Assembly (NCBI RefSeq): GCF_042466415.1
Contig: NZ_JAXHCH010000002.1
Coordinates: forward strand, 1,426,001 to 1,490,000
Source: Albirhodobacter sp042466415
GTDB taxonomy: Bacteria > Pseudomonadota > Alphaproteobacteria > Rhodobacterales > Rhodobacteraceae
Direction of reading: 5' to 3'
DNA: 64,000 nt
How positions within the stretch are numbered: position 1 is the first letter of the stretch; each line of letters opens with the position of its first letter. This document shows positions 15,806 through 24,187 of the stretch, piece after piece. The translations under genes and the position numbers were made by a program. Below the pieces are notes generated by a model. It was not told the DNA's origin, searched no databases, and worked only from the letters and a program-made list of their open reading frames with translations.

Positions 15806-17839
15806 TTAACCGCGACGCCGGCGGCGACCTGCGCCGTCTCCCCCGCCGGCGACGTTGAAGCTCACCGCAGGGAGCGTCACAAGCGTTGCGAGATGCGGGA
15901 AGTCGGCCGTCGCATGCGGGATCGCGTTCGCGGCGACAAAATGCTCTTGGAAGCGCGGCTCGATTGCGGTTTCAATTTTGTGGATCCGCTTCACTTGCGC
16001 CTCGATCGACCGGCGCGCCGCAACAGAGCAAAGCGCCATGCGCGCGCCCGTGCCCGCAGCATTGCCAGCCGAGGTCACTTGCCCGATCTCACAATCAGGG
16101 ATCATCCCCAGCACCATCGCATGCAACGGGGAAATATGCGCACCAAAAGCCCCCGCCAGCACGACGCGGTCAAGATGATCGACGCCAAGCTCATCCATGA
16201 GCAAGCGCGCCCCCGCGTAGAGCGCGGATTTTGCAAGCTGGATCGCGCGAATATCGCCCTGCGTGACGGTTATGCGCGGCCCCCCCTCATGGGTGGCATC
16301 ATAGATGACGTATTCATGCGTCCTCCCCGTTGGCATTGATCGCGGGGTGCCTGTTTGCTCGCTCGAGCCGATCAAGCCCGACGGATCGACGAGGCCCGCG
16401 ATGCGCATCTCCGCGACCGCCTCAATGATTCCGGATCCGCAAATCCCTGTCACGCCAGTCGTCGCGATCGCATCGGCGAAGCCCTCCTCGTCCGACCAGA
16501 CCTCCGAGCCGATGACGCGGAAGCGGGGTTCTTTGGTCACCGGATCGATGCGGATACGCTCGATCGCGCCTGGCGCGGCGCGCTGGCCTGATGAAATTTG
16601 CGCCCCTTCGAAGGCTGGCCCTGTCGGGGAGGAACATGCCAACACCCGCGCTTTGTTGCCCAAAAGGATCTCGGCATTCGTCCCGACATCGACGATGAGC
16701 GATAATTCGTCTTTTGTTTCGGGCGCTTCCGACAGTGCGACCGCCGCCGCATCCGCCCCGACATGGCCCGCGATCAAGGGCAGAAGATAGCACTGCGCCC
16801 CCGCCGCGAGATCCAAGCCGAGATCGCGCGCGGGCAAGGTGATTGCTTCGGAGGTTGCCAGCGCAAACGGCGCCTGCCCCAGTTCGACCGGATCAATCCC
16901 GAGCAACAGATGGTGCATGACCGGATTACAAACAACGACCGTCTCGACGATTTCGGCGGTCGCCACCCCCGCCTCCTCTGCCAAGGCTTTCGCCAGATTG
17001 TTCAATCCCTCCCGCACAACGCTCGTCATTTCGACATCGCCGCCGGGATTCATCATGACGTAGGAGACGCGACTCATCAGATCTTCCCCGAAACGGATCT
17101 GCGGGTTCATCAGCCCCGATGAAGCCAGAACCGATCCGTCCGTCAGAGAGACGAGATGACCCGCAATCGTGGTTGACCCCAGATCGATCGCCAGCCCGTA
17201 GAGCGGCGCCTCGCGCAGGCCTGCGAATGTCGCAACCAAACGAGGGGCTTGCGCGGCATCGCCCTGCCAGACGGCGGCCGTGACCTGCCAATTGCCCTTG
17301 CGGAGGACGGGCTGCAATTTTGACAAAACGGGAAGATCAGCCTGAAGCCCCGTCACGCCGAACCCGTCCTCCAATGCTTTTGCGAGGCGCTGGAAGTCCC
17401 CCAGCGGCTCGTGCATGTCTGGTTCTGGCACATCCACCAAATAGACCCGAACCGCCGGATCCATCTGCATCACCCGTTCGGAGGCAGATTTGCGGATGAC
17501 CTGCTTATGGACTTGGGACTCGGGCGGAACGTCGAGCACCACGTCGCCTTGAATACATGCCTGACAGCCCAACCGCCGCCCCGGCTTCAGGCCGCGCACG
17601 CGCTCATAACGTTCCTCAACGGCATTCACGGGCGACAGCGCCTCGGCGGAAACCGTCACCCCGTGCTTGGCAAACTCGCCCTGCCCGACTGAAACCTGAC
17701 ATTTCGAGCAGATCCCCCGCCCGCCGCAGACCGAATCGAGATCGACCCCCATCTGGCGTGCGGCTTGAAGCACGGTTGTGCCCTTTGCGACATGCGCACG
17801 CTTTCCCGATGGGGTAAAAATTACGAGGGCATCATCCAT
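15806..17839 (-). CDS. RamA-like ferredoxin/ASKHA protein: reductive activator of corrinoid proteins
   Basis: This 677-residue protein has an N-terminal plant-type [2Fe-2S] ferredoxin domain with Cys38, Cys44, Cys47 (CGGRGICSKC) and Cys92, and a C-terminal DUF4445/ASKHA ATPase-like domain. ASKHA motifs include LAIDLGSTTIAGHLVSL, the GTNAEILLG phosphate loop and VVLAGAFGAHI. Characterised relatives (RamA, AcsV-type activators) use ATP to reduce inactive Co(II) corrinoid proteins in methylamine or methoxy-aryl metabolism. In Rhodobacterales such genes usually sit beside corrinoid protein and MttB-type methyltransferase genes. None is adjacent here. The extreme C-terminus is an odd Gly/Arg tract (GGGDGAGRRRRRG). 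Confidence 0.85.
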   Translation of the reverse strand: MDDALVIFTPSGKRAHVAKGTTVLQAARQMGVDLDSVCGGRGICSKCQVSVGQGEFAKHGVTVSAEALSPVNAVEERYERVRGLKPGRRLGCQACIQGDVVLDVPPESQVHKQVIRKSASERVMQMDPAVRVYLVDVPEPDMHEPLGDFQRLAKALEDGFGVTGLQADLPVLSKLQPVLRKGNWQVTAAVWQGDAAQAPRLVATFAGLREAPLYGLAIDLGSTTIAGHLVSLTDGSVLASSGLMNPQIRFGEDLMSRVSYVMMNPGGDVEMTSVVREGLNNLAKALAEEAGVATAEIVETVVVCNPVMHHLLLGIDPVELGQAPFALATSEAITLPARDLGLDLAAGAQCYLLPLIAGHVGADAAAVALSEAPETKDELSLIVDVGTNAEILLGNKARVLACSSPTGPAFEGAQISSGQRAAPGAIERIRIDPVTKEPRFRVIGSEVWSDEEGFADAIATTGVTGICGSGIIEAVAEMRIAGLVDPSGLIGSSEQTGTPRSMPTGRTHEYVIYDATHEGGPRITVTQGDIRAIQLAKSALYAGARLLMDELGVDHLDRVVLAGAFGAHISPLHAMVLGMIPDCEIGQVTSAGNAAGTGARMALCSVAARRSIEAQVKRIHKIETAIEPRFQEHFVAANAIPHATADFPHLATLVTLPAVSFNVAGGGDGAGRRRRRG

Positions 17840-18048
17840 AGCGGTCTCCGATCCTGCGATAGCGCTGTTTTAGGGCCTGCGCGCCAGAAATCAAAGCCTC
17901 CGCGCGACCTCTTTCCCGCTCATTGCGGCATTGAGGACGGGGGGCAGGCCAAGACAGGCCGCCCGGGCGACAGTTTGGCGCGCTTTGTCAAAAATTGCGG
18001 AGGTTGAACGCGGCGGCACGCGTGGCAAAAAGCCGCGATTAAAGCCGG

Positions 18049-18534
18049 TTACGGGCGAACCGACCGTGTGCCGTTCGCGGCCGCGACGGTAATCGTGCGC
18101 ACGCCGTCGAGCTTGTAGATCGACACGAAGGTTGCCACGGTGATCTCACGTGAGCCCGCGTTGAGAACGCGCGTGCGCTCTGGCGTGTCAGGCAACGGCT
18201 CGGAGACGACGAAGCGGAATGTCAACTCGCCCTCAACAGGCTCGCCATCCCCCACGGGCATCAATTCCGCGTCCCACCATCCTTGGGTCGGCGGCAGGCC
18301 TTTTGCCACCACCATGACGCCGCCGTGGACTTTCTTTAGATCCAACTGCGTGAGCTGCGCGATCTCAATCCGGTTGTCGTTTGGCGCTTCGGCATAGCCT
18401 TCCTCAGGCTCCAACGTCGTAACGTCAGGCGCACCACCGCCCCACCAGTTCATCGGGTTGATCCGGCTCTCGGAAAAACCGCAGCCCGAGAGCGTGGTAA
18501 CAAAGGCGAGCGCGAAAAACAGCGGCTTGGACAT
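18049..18534 (-). CDS. Putative outer-membrane lipoprotein of unknown function
   Basis: This 161-residue protein begins MSKPLFFALAFVTTLSGCGF, a signal peptide with lipobox LSGC, so it is probably lipidated at Cys18. The following SESRINPMNWWGGG segment and a beta-rich body (GEPVEGELTFRFVVSEPLP, REITVATFVSIYKLDGVRTITVAAANG) are seen, but I do not recognise a named family. The start at 18532-18534 is chosen because it gives a normal signal peptide; 61 further open codons upstream are non-conserved in character. It is divergent from sufE with 241 bases between. Confidence 0.75.
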   Translation of the reverse strand: MSKPLFFALAFVTTLSGCGFSESRINPMNWWGGGAPDVTTLEPEEGYAEAPNDNRIEIAQLTQLDLKKVHGGVMVVAKGLPPTQGWWDAELMPVGDGEPVEGELTFRFVVSEPLPDTPERTRVLNAGSREITVATFVSIYKLDGVRTITVAAANGTRSVRP

Positions 18535-18775
18535 GGATCCCCCGACGGGTTGGAGCGTTCTGGGTGGCAAAGCCCCCCCTCCGGCCTTGGGTAGCGCAAC
18601 ACGCGGCGTTTGAAAAGACCGCGCGCGCCACGGGCGGCAGGCCAAGCCCGCGCTGCGGGACACAGTTGCGCGACCGTTGCCCTGCGCGGACGGGGGGTAG
18701 GGGGGCCGCCCCATCAACCCAACTGGACGCGCCCGCCCTCACGCGCTAGGTCATGTGCAAGGCTAGGAGAGTGAT

Positions 18776-19201
18776 ATGACCAGCGCGTTTGAAGACCTTG
18801 CGGACACATTCGAATTTCTCGACGATTGGGAAGACAGATATCGCCACGTAATCGAGCTGGGCCGCGCGATGCCGCCTCTCGACGATGCGTTTAAAGTGCC
18901 CGCACTTAAAGTGGACGGTTGCGCAAGTCAGGTTTGGATCAAGCCCGAGATTTCGGGCAGTGGTGCGAATGCCGTATTTGATTTTCAAGGTGAATCGGAT
19001 GCGATGATCGTGCGCGGGCTGATCGCGGTGCTGCATGCGCTTTATGCTGGGCTGACGGTTGCGCAAGTGCTCGAGATCGACGCGGGCAAGGAGCTGGCGC
19101 GGCTCGGGCTCAATGATCACCTGTCGGCGCAGCGCTCAAATGGCCTACGCGCAATGGTGGAGCGGATTGGCCAGCAGGCCTCGGCGGCGATGGCTGCGTA
19201 A
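18776..19201 (+). CDS. sufE: Cysteine desulfuration protein SufE
   Basis: This 141-residue sulfur acceptor takes persulfide from SufS and hands it to the SufBCD scaffold during Fe-S cluster synthesis. The active cysteine is Cys49 in KVDGCASQVWI, within the usual SufE context (MPPLDDAFKVPALKVDGC and FQGESDAMIVRGLIAVLHALYAG). It starts at an ATG just after AGGAGAGTGAT. No suf operon is adjacent. It converges with ridA across a GC-rich hairpin. Confidence 0.94.
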   Translation: MTSAFEDLADTFEFLDDWEDRYRHVIELGRAMPPLDDAFKVPALKVDGCASQVWIKPEISGSGANAVFDFQGESDAMIVRGLIAVLHALYAGLTVAQVLEIDAGKELARLGLNDHLSAQRSNGLRAMVERIGQQASAAMAA

Positions 19202-19332
19202 CGCGGTTGCAAGGGCGCATTTCCCGCCTCGCTTGAAAACCGCGTTCTCGCCCACTGGGGGGCGCGCAGACCGGGCCTATACGGCGCATGTTGGGGGGCG
19301 GTTGCACCGACAGGCGCCGAAGTAACGTCATA

Positions 19333-19360
19333 GGCCCGGGGGGACGAGCCCCCCCGGGCC
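19333..19360. terminator. GC-rich hairpin between convergent sufE and ridA
   Basis: GGCCCGGGGGG pairs with CCCCCCCGGGCC around a short loop, followed on the plus strand by TTGTT. It probably ends sufE and may block read-through in both directions. The T-run is weak. Confidence 0.6.
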
Positions 19361-19367
19361 TTGTTGA

Positions 19368-19727
19368 TCAGACCGCCGCGGTGACGATGATCTCGACTTT
19401 GTAATCAGGCGTTGCGAGTTTGGATTCGCCAGTCGCGCGCGCGGGTGTGTGACTTGCGGGAACCCAAGCGTCCCAGACGGCATTCATCTCCGCAAAATCG
19501 GCCATGTCGGCGACCCAGATTTGCGCCTTCAAAACGCGCGTCTTGTCGGTGCCCGCGAGCGCCAGAAGGCGATCAACTTCGGCAAGAATTTCCGTGGTTT
19601 GCGCTGTGACGCTCTCGCCCGGCGCGCCGACTTGGCCTGCCAGATACGCGATGCCGCCATGCACGACGCAACCGCTCATACGTGCGCCGCATTCGATACG
19701 TTGGATGTCGGAATTTTTGTCGGACAT
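19368..19727 (-). CDS. ridA: RidA/YjgF-family reactive-intermediate deaminase
   Basis: This 119-residue protein belongs to the RidA superfamily, whose archetype hydrolyses enamine/imine intermediates made by PLP enzymes. Family motifs are GGIAYLAGQVG, QTTEILAEVDRLLALAG, the AQIWVADMADFAEMNAVWDAW block and the C-terminal PARATGESKLATPDYKVEI with the conserved Arg97. The ATG at 19725-19727 has a GGAGG site upstream; the longer open frame adds a non-homologous leader. It may be a Rid6/7-like subfamily member, so imine deaminase activity is inferred. Confidence 0.85.
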   Translation of the reverse strand: MSDKNSDIQRIECGARMSGCVVHGGIAYLAGQVGAPGESVTAQTTEILAEVDRLLALAGTDKTRVLKAQIWVADMADFAEMNAVWDAWVPASHTPARATGESKLATPDYKVEIIVTAAV

Positions 19728-19896
19728 ATCAGAAGGCCTCCGGACCTGTTGGGGATTTTGAATGCCGATTTGATACTGTCTTCGCGCAGCGCATACCAGT
19801 GGCGTTCGACCGCAATCGCCCCACAAACAGGCAAAACCCGCGGGCAAACTCGTCGCCTGTGAAAGACCGGAGCTCAGCGCAAATTATCGGGAGGCT

Positions 19897-19970
19897 TGGA
19901 GCGGGTGAAGGGAATCGAACCCTCGTATTCAGCTTGGGAAGCTGCTGCTCTACCATTGAGCTACACCCGC
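19897..19970 (-). tRNA. tRNA-Gly (anticodon CCC)
   Basis: The minus strand folds as a cloverleaf: acceptor GCGGGTG with CACCCGC, D-arm GTAGCTCAATGGTAGAGC, anticodon loop TTCCCAA, T-arm GAGGGTTCGATTCCCTT, discriminator T and an encoded CCA at 19897-19899. The anticodon CCC reads GGG. The sequence is close to E. coli glyU. Position 27-43 is a G-A pair, which leaves four standard pairs in the anticodon stem. Confidence 0.95.
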
Positions 19971-19979
19971 GTTGGGGGC

Positions 19980-20008
19980 TGATTAATCTTGAAACGGTGT
20001 AAGGTCAA
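19980..20008 (-). promoter_or_regulatory. Sigma-70 type promoter of tRNA-Gly
   Basis: On the minus strand TTGACC (20003-20008) is followed after 17 bases by TAATCA (19980-19985), placing the start a few bases before the mature tRNA 5' end at 19970. The -35 is near consensus and the -10 is moderate. Confidence 0.55.
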
Positions 20009-20042
20009 GAGGGGGAAGGAGCGTACGTGCTCCTCCCCCCTC
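20009..20042 (-). terminator. Terminator-like hairpin of the fasciclin gene
   Basis: GAGGGGGAAGGAGC (20009-20022) pairs with GCTCCTCCCCCCTC (20029-20042) with one offset. It lies between the fasciclin stop and the tRNA promoter on the same strand, and so separates the two transcripts. Confidence 0.55.
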
Positions 20043-20084
20043 AAGTTCAGATGTATAACTCACCGCGGGTGTCCCGCAGGTGGA

Positions 20085-20639
20085 TTAGCTTGCTGGCAGG
20101 AGAACCGTGTCGATCACGTGGATCACGCCGTTCGACTGCTCGACATCCGCGATCGTGACGGTGGCGGTGTTGCCTTGGCCATCTTCGATCATCATCATGC
20201 CATCGGCATATTTCGCGGTGTACTCACAGCCGCCGACCGTCGTGAACGGGTGCATACCGCCCTCGTCCTCGATCATGCCTTGCAGCGCATCAGCCATGAC
20301 CTTTTTGCCAACCACGTGGCAGGTCAGGATTTTGGTCAGGGTCTCTTTGTTTTCCGGCTTCAACAGCGTCTCGACGGTGCCCTCTGGCAGGGCTGCGAAC
20401 GCGTCATTGGTCGGTGCGAAAACGGTGAACGGGCCCTCGGACGACAGTGTTTCGACGAGGCCAGCGGCTTGCACAGCTGCGACGAGCGTCGTGTGGTCCG
20501 CCGAGTTCACGGCGTTTTCAACGATGTTTTTCGTGGGGAACATTTCTGCGCCGCCGACCATCGGGTTGGTTTCAGCGAATGCAGTGGTGGCGAGCATGGC
20601 GGAAGCAGCAAAAGTCGTAAAGATCGTTGCGTTTTTCAT
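20085..20639 (-). CDS. Secreted fasciclin (FAS1) domain protein
   Basis: This 184-residue protein has a cleavable signal peptide (MKNATIFTTFAASAMLATTAFA) and one FAS1 domain covering almost all of the rest. The domain's conserved blocks are present: GPFTVFAPTNDAFAALP (the H1 region) and NGVIHVIDTVLLP (the H2 region). FAS1 proteins are periplasmic or surface adhesion-like proteins; in alphaproteobacteria the precise role is unclear. The gene is monocistronic, ending at a hairpin before tRNA-Gly. Confidence 0.9.
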   Translation of the reverse strand: MKNATIFTTFAASAMLATTAFAETNPMVGGAEMFPTKNIVENAVNSADHTTLVAAVQAAGLVETLSSEGPFTVFAPTNDAFAALPEGTVETLLKPENKETLTKILTCHVVGKKVMADALQGMIEDEGGMHPFTTVGGCEYTAKYADGMMMIEDGQGNTATVTIADVEQSNGVIHVIDTVLLPAS

Positions 20640-20868
20640 GTGTCGTCTCCGGTGTTGTTAAAGCGGTGGTCATCCACGCGCTGTGTATTGGAGAGACGGG
20701 CCTGCGCTGAGTTAAGTTGCAAAAAATGCATCACGAAGACATCACGACGAGACACGGACGCGTGATAGTCGTATTTTAATATACATTATCAATTAGTTAG
20801 GGAAAGAATTTTTTTATACATTTATTCCGAAAAAGTCAGCAACTTCGAGAATGCCGCCCGATCAGGGT
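20640..20868. other. Intergenic region with an AT-rich patch
   Basis: This 229-base gap contains the upstream region of the fasciclin gene and the 3' flank of the flavin monooxygenase gene. Bases 20770-20835 are strikingly AT-rich against the 60% GC background (runs of T, TTTTATACATTTATT). I see no ORF, tRNA or clear hairpin. Confidence 0.5.
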
Positions 20869-22071
20869 TCAACCGCCGGTGACGTCATGGGCATAAACCC
20901 AGTCAAACCGCTTTACGAACTGACGCGGCGCAATTGCCCCGATCGCACGCAGGCCCAAATGCCCGACCGTGCGCTTTAGCCCAGACAGGTGGTAGTTGCG
21001 CGCATTGGCATTCGCAGCAGCAACGATCCGCGCGCAACGCGGTTTGCGCCGCGCCTGATAGAGACGGATCGCCTCCTCCGCCTCTGTTGACGCAAGAAGA
21101 TCCGCAAGAACCCAAGCGTCTTCCAAACCCATTGATGCCCCTTGCGCAAGAAACGGCAAGGTCGGATGCGCGGCATCTCCGAGGATCGCGACCGCGCCTT
21201 TCGGCATCGCGGCGCCCCAGTGCTCTGCCACCTCGTGACGGAACAACCCCCACAACATCGGCGCCTCAACCTGCGCAAGCCATCCCTGAACCAGCGGACA
21301 GAAATCGGCGAACGCTTCGCGCAGACGCATCGGATCGTCCCGCAGAGCATAGCTTTCCTCGACCCAGCGATTCCGCTCCTCAACCGCGACAATATTGCGA
21401 AGTCCGCCTTGCAGCGGATAGCTCACGAGATGCCGCCCCGCGCCCATGAACACCTGCGCTACGTAGGGGCGGGCAGTGTCCGCGCGCGCGGTGTCATCCG
21501 CAATCGTCGCGCGCCAGCAGATCTGCCGCGTAAAGAACGGTGACGCCGCCCCGTTGAGCGCAATGCGCGCCTTTGAGTGCAACCCGTCCGCGCCGATTAG
21601 CAGATCCGTGACCAGTTCCGCCCCCGTCGCCATCACCACACGCGGAGCCTCACCACCCAGATCCACCTCGCAGACGCGCTGCAACAGACGAATTTGAACA
21701 CCCGCCTCGCGCGCGCCCTGTTCCAACAAAGAGATGAGCTTGCCGCGGTGAACTAGCCGGTAATCGGCGCCCCCCTGCCCGCCCTCGGCCCCCGTCGCAC
21801 CGATCGGCAGCCACACGACACGCTTGCCCGTCTCGCCGTTCAAAAGTTCCGCCGCTTGTGACGGAAGGCTCGCGGCCTCCAGCTCGGCCCCAAGCCCCAG
21901 CGCCGCGAGAACCTTTACCCCATTGGGCGAGATCTGGATGCCCGCACCCGCCTCACGGATCGCCTCCGCCTGCTCCAACACGGTCACGCGCGCGCCGCGC
22001 ATCGCGAGGGCACGCGCAACGGCCAGCCCTGCGATACCGGCGCCCAAAACTGTCACCTCACGCCCGATCAT
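20869..22071 (-). CDS. FAD-dependent monooxygenase (salicylate/3-hydroxybenzoate hydroxylase-like)
   Basis: This 400-residue class A flavoprotein monooxygenase has the FAD-binding GAGIAGLAVARALA near the N-terminus, an RLVHRGKLISLLEQ segment, the DG motif LIGADGLHSKAR and the second FAD motif AILGDAAHPTLPFLAQGASMGLEDAWVLA. Such enzymes hydroxylate aromatic rings using NAD(P)H and oxygen. The substrate cannot be told from sequence alone, and no ring-cleavage genes are nearby. UbiH-type ubiquinone hydroxylase is a less likely alternative. Confidence 0.82.
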   Translation of the reverse strand: MIGREVTVLGAGIAGLAVARALAMRGARVTVLEQAEAIREAGAGIQISPNGVKVLAALGLGAELEAASLPSQAAELLNGETGKRVVWLPIGATGAEGGQGGADYRLVHRGKLISLLEQGAREAGVQIRLLQRVCEVDLGGEAPRVVMATGAELVTDLLIGADGLHSKARIALNGAASPFFTRQICWRATIADDTARADTARPYVAQVFMGAGRHLVSYPLQGGLRNIVAVEERNRWVEESYALRDDPMRLREAFADFCPLVQGWLAQVEAPMLWGLFRHEVAEHWGAAMPKGAVAILGDAAHPTLPFLAQGASMGLEDAWVLADLLASTEAEEAIRLYQARRKPRCARIVAAANANARNYHLSGLKRTVGHLGLRAIGAIAPRQFVKRFDWVYAHDVTGG

Positions 22072-22112
22072 CTTGTCCCCTCACAGGCCCCGCCCTCACG
22101 GGCCAAGACAAA

Positions 22113-22140
22113 TGCCGGAACTCCTCTCAGAGATCCGGCA
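22113..22140 (-). terminator. Probable dksA terminator
   Basis: A perfect 7-bp stem TGCCGGA/TCCGGCA around a 14-base loop is followed on the minus strand by TTTGTCTT. It lies 80 bases beyond the dksA stop. Confidence 0.5.
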
Positions 22141-22219
22141 CCGTTACGTTTCAATGGTGTGACAAGCCACGCGCCTTGCAACGGGTCCGTGCAAGAACAG
22201 CTTGTGGCCTGTGCCGCGA

Positions 22220-22642
22220 TCAATCCTCGCGGTGCACCTTCTCGCGGCGCTCGTGACGCTCTTGCGCCTCAAGTGTCATCGTCGCGATCGGGCGCGCATC
22301 CAACCGTTTGAGCGAAATTTGCTCACCCGTGATATCGCAATACCCGAAGTCGCCATTATCAAGGCGGCGCAGGGCGGCATCAATCTTGCTCACGAGTTTC
22401 CGCTGGCGATCCCGCGTGCGTAATTCCAGCGCGCGATCTGTTTCCTCCGAGGCACGATCCGCGATATCGGGCACATTGCGCGCCGAATCCTGGAGACCTT
22501 CGAGTGTTTCTGCGGATTGTTCGAGCAGTTCGGATTTCCATGTCAAAAGCTTGCGACGGAAATACTCGACTTGCCGTTCGTTCATAAATGGCTCGTCTTC
22601 GGACGGGCGATATTCTTCGGGAAGAATAACTTCGGCTTTCAT
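22220..22642 (-). CDS. dksA: RNA polymerase-binding transcription factor DksA
   Basis: This 140-residue ppGpp cofactor inserts its coiled coil into the RNA polymerase secondary channel to retune rRNA and biosynthetic promoters. The alphaproteobacterial start MKAEVILPEEYRPSEDEPFMN and YFRRKLLTWK are clear. The coiled-coil tip acidic motif is D-I-A-D-R-A (in VPDIADRASEE). The globular end keeps only one of the usual four zinc cysteines (GYCDITGEQISLKRLDARPIATMTLEAQERHERR), as in the functional R. sphaeroides DksA. The ATG at 22640-22642 is chosen by homology; 24 upstream codons in frame are not family-like. It is divergent from the MoxR gene. Confidence 0.93.
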   Translation of the reverse strand: MKAEVILPEEYRPSEDEPFMNERQVEYFRRKLLTWKSELLEQSAETLEGLQDSARNVPDIADRASEETDRALELRTRDRQRKLVSKIDAALRRLDNGDFGYCDITGEQISLKRLDARPIATMTLEAQERHERREKVHRED

Positions 22643-22988
22643 AACTTCTTCCTTATCCGGAATAGGCCGCATGGAAAGCTCCAAAGGCTGAGCTGACGGC
22701 CTCGGCGCAGGCAATAGCGCAACGAATGATGGATGTCACGCGCGACTTTGTGATTTTATTAACGATGAGATATGAACGCCGCAGTCTTGCAGTTTTCCTT
22801 TCTTTCGCGCACGCGTGCGCGGCAGACCCGCCCGAAAGCAGGCTAAATAGCAGGCGCCGCACAGCTTGCCGTTACAGCGCAGCCCGCTATGATTGCGCGC
22901 AATCTTGCACGATCCGATCTACGCGGGCCTTCGGGGACCCAACCGACGGGATCAGACACATGCCCCTATCCATCTTTGGAGCCCAGCC
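22643..22988. other. Divergent region between dksA and the MoxR gene
   Basis: This 346-base gap must hold both promoters. It contains a GC palindrome GCGCACGCGTGCGC near 22809-22822 and, just before the MoxR start, a 10-codon ORF (22960-22992, MPLSIFGAQP) whose stop overlaps the GTG initiator as GTGA. No larger gene is supported. Confidence 0.4.
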
Positions 22989-23828
22989 GTGAAATTTGAA
23001 TCGACCCGCTCATACGTCGCCCCCGCCGATCTGATCGTGGCGGTCAATGCCGCTGTCACGCTGGAACGCCCGTTGCTGGTGAAAGGGGAGCCGGGGACGG
23101 GGAAAACCGAACTTGCGCGGCAAGTTGCGCAGAGCCTCGGGCTGGAGATGGTGGAGTGGAACGTGAAATCCACCACGAAGGCCCAGCAAGGGCTCTATGA
23201 ATACGATGCCGTCTCGCGCCTGCGCGATAGCCAGCTGGGCGATCCACGCGTGAATGACGTGAAAAACTACATTCGCAAAGGGAAACTTTGGCAAGCATTC
23301 GAGGCGGATCAAAAGGTTGTTTTGCTCATCGACGAGATCGACAAGGCGGATATCGAGTTCCCGAACGATCTGTTGCAAGAGCTCGATCGGATGGAATTCC
23401 ACGTCTATGAGACAGGCGAAACCATTCGCGCGCGTCACCGCCCCGTCATCATCATCACATCGAACAACGAAAAAGAGCTGCCGGATGCGTTTTTGCGGCG
23501 CTGTTTCTTCCATTACATCAAGTTTCCTGACGCACAAACGCTGCGGGCAATCATCAACGTGCATTTCCCCGATCTGAAAGAGGCGCTTTTGGCAACCGCT
23601 CTCACGCAGTTCTTCGAGATCCGCGAGACGCCAGGGTTGAAGAAAAAGCCCTCCACATCTGAAGTTCTTGATTGGTTGAAACTCCTCGTCGCCGAGGATT
23701 TGCAGCCCGAAGATCTCACACGTAAGGGGGCGGATCTCCTGCCAAAGCTGCACGGAGCTCTGCTGAAAAACGAACAGGATGTGCATTTATTCGAGCGTCT
23801 GGCGTTCATGGCGCGCCGCGAAAGATAG
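22989..23828 (+). CDS. MoxR-family AAA+ ATPase
   Basis: This 279-residue AAA+ ATPase has Walker A KGEPGTGKTELARQ (about 31-44), Walker B VVLLIDEIDKADIEFPNDLLQELDR, sensor 1 IIITSNNEKELPDAFLRRC and the arginine finger region. MoxR proteins act as chaperones that insert cofactors or metals together with von Willebrand factor A partners. I start it at GTG 22989, which lies seven bases after GGAG and gives the conserved KFESTRSYV beginning; the longer ATG frame at 22893 adds 32 non-conserved residues. The VWA (CoxE-like) partner gene usually found next to this subfamily is absent. Confidence 0.88.
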   Translation: MKFESTRSYVAPADLIVAVNAAVTLERPLLVKGEPGTGKTELARQVAQSLGLEMVEWNVKSTTKAQQGLYEYDAVSRLRDSQLGDPRVNDVKNYIRKGKLWQAFEADQKVVLLIDEIDKADIEFPNDLLQELDRMEFHVYETGETIRARHRPVIIITSNNEKELPDAFLRRCFFHYIKFPDAQTLRAIINVHFPDLKEALLATALTQFFEIRETPGLKKKPSTSEVLDWLKLLVAEDLQPEDLTRKGADLLPKLHGALLKNEQDVHLFERLAFMARRER

Positions 23829-24187
23829 GCCTGCGCCCGAGCTGCGCCGATGTTTGCGCAATCATGGCCTTAGGGGCGTAAAAACATGCCTATAAAATGC
23901 ACCGAAAGTCGCGCACGCGACACACGCGCCCTGAAAGCTGTTCTACGCTGCAGGGGCATTGCGCAGGAGAGACTGGGCTTCGCCCCTTCTCTAATTCCCC
24001 TGAACGGCTTGTTTTAACGAGTGTATTTGTCATCTTCGGCGTTATTTTCGTGCCGGTCGAATTGGAGGCGAGCGTTCGCAATTACGAATGCTCGCACTCT
24101 ACCTCTCCCCCTCAAAAAATCGTGACATGGTCGGGGTTCGCCTGCACGGCTCGTGCGTCCACGTGCCCGATCTTGGGCCCCAATGCC
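23829..24187. other. Convergent intergenic region with two hairpins
   Basis: This 359-base gap lies between the MoxR and Crp/Fnr genes. It holds a stem AGAG..GGGC/GCCC..CTCT at about 23969-23993 and a longer stem at 24068-24095 (GCGAGCGTTCG facing CGAATGCTCGC, one G-T pair, six-base loop). Neither is followed by a clear T-run on the plus strand. No ORF with a credible ribosome site is visible. An sRNA is possible but unsupported. Confidence 0.4.
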
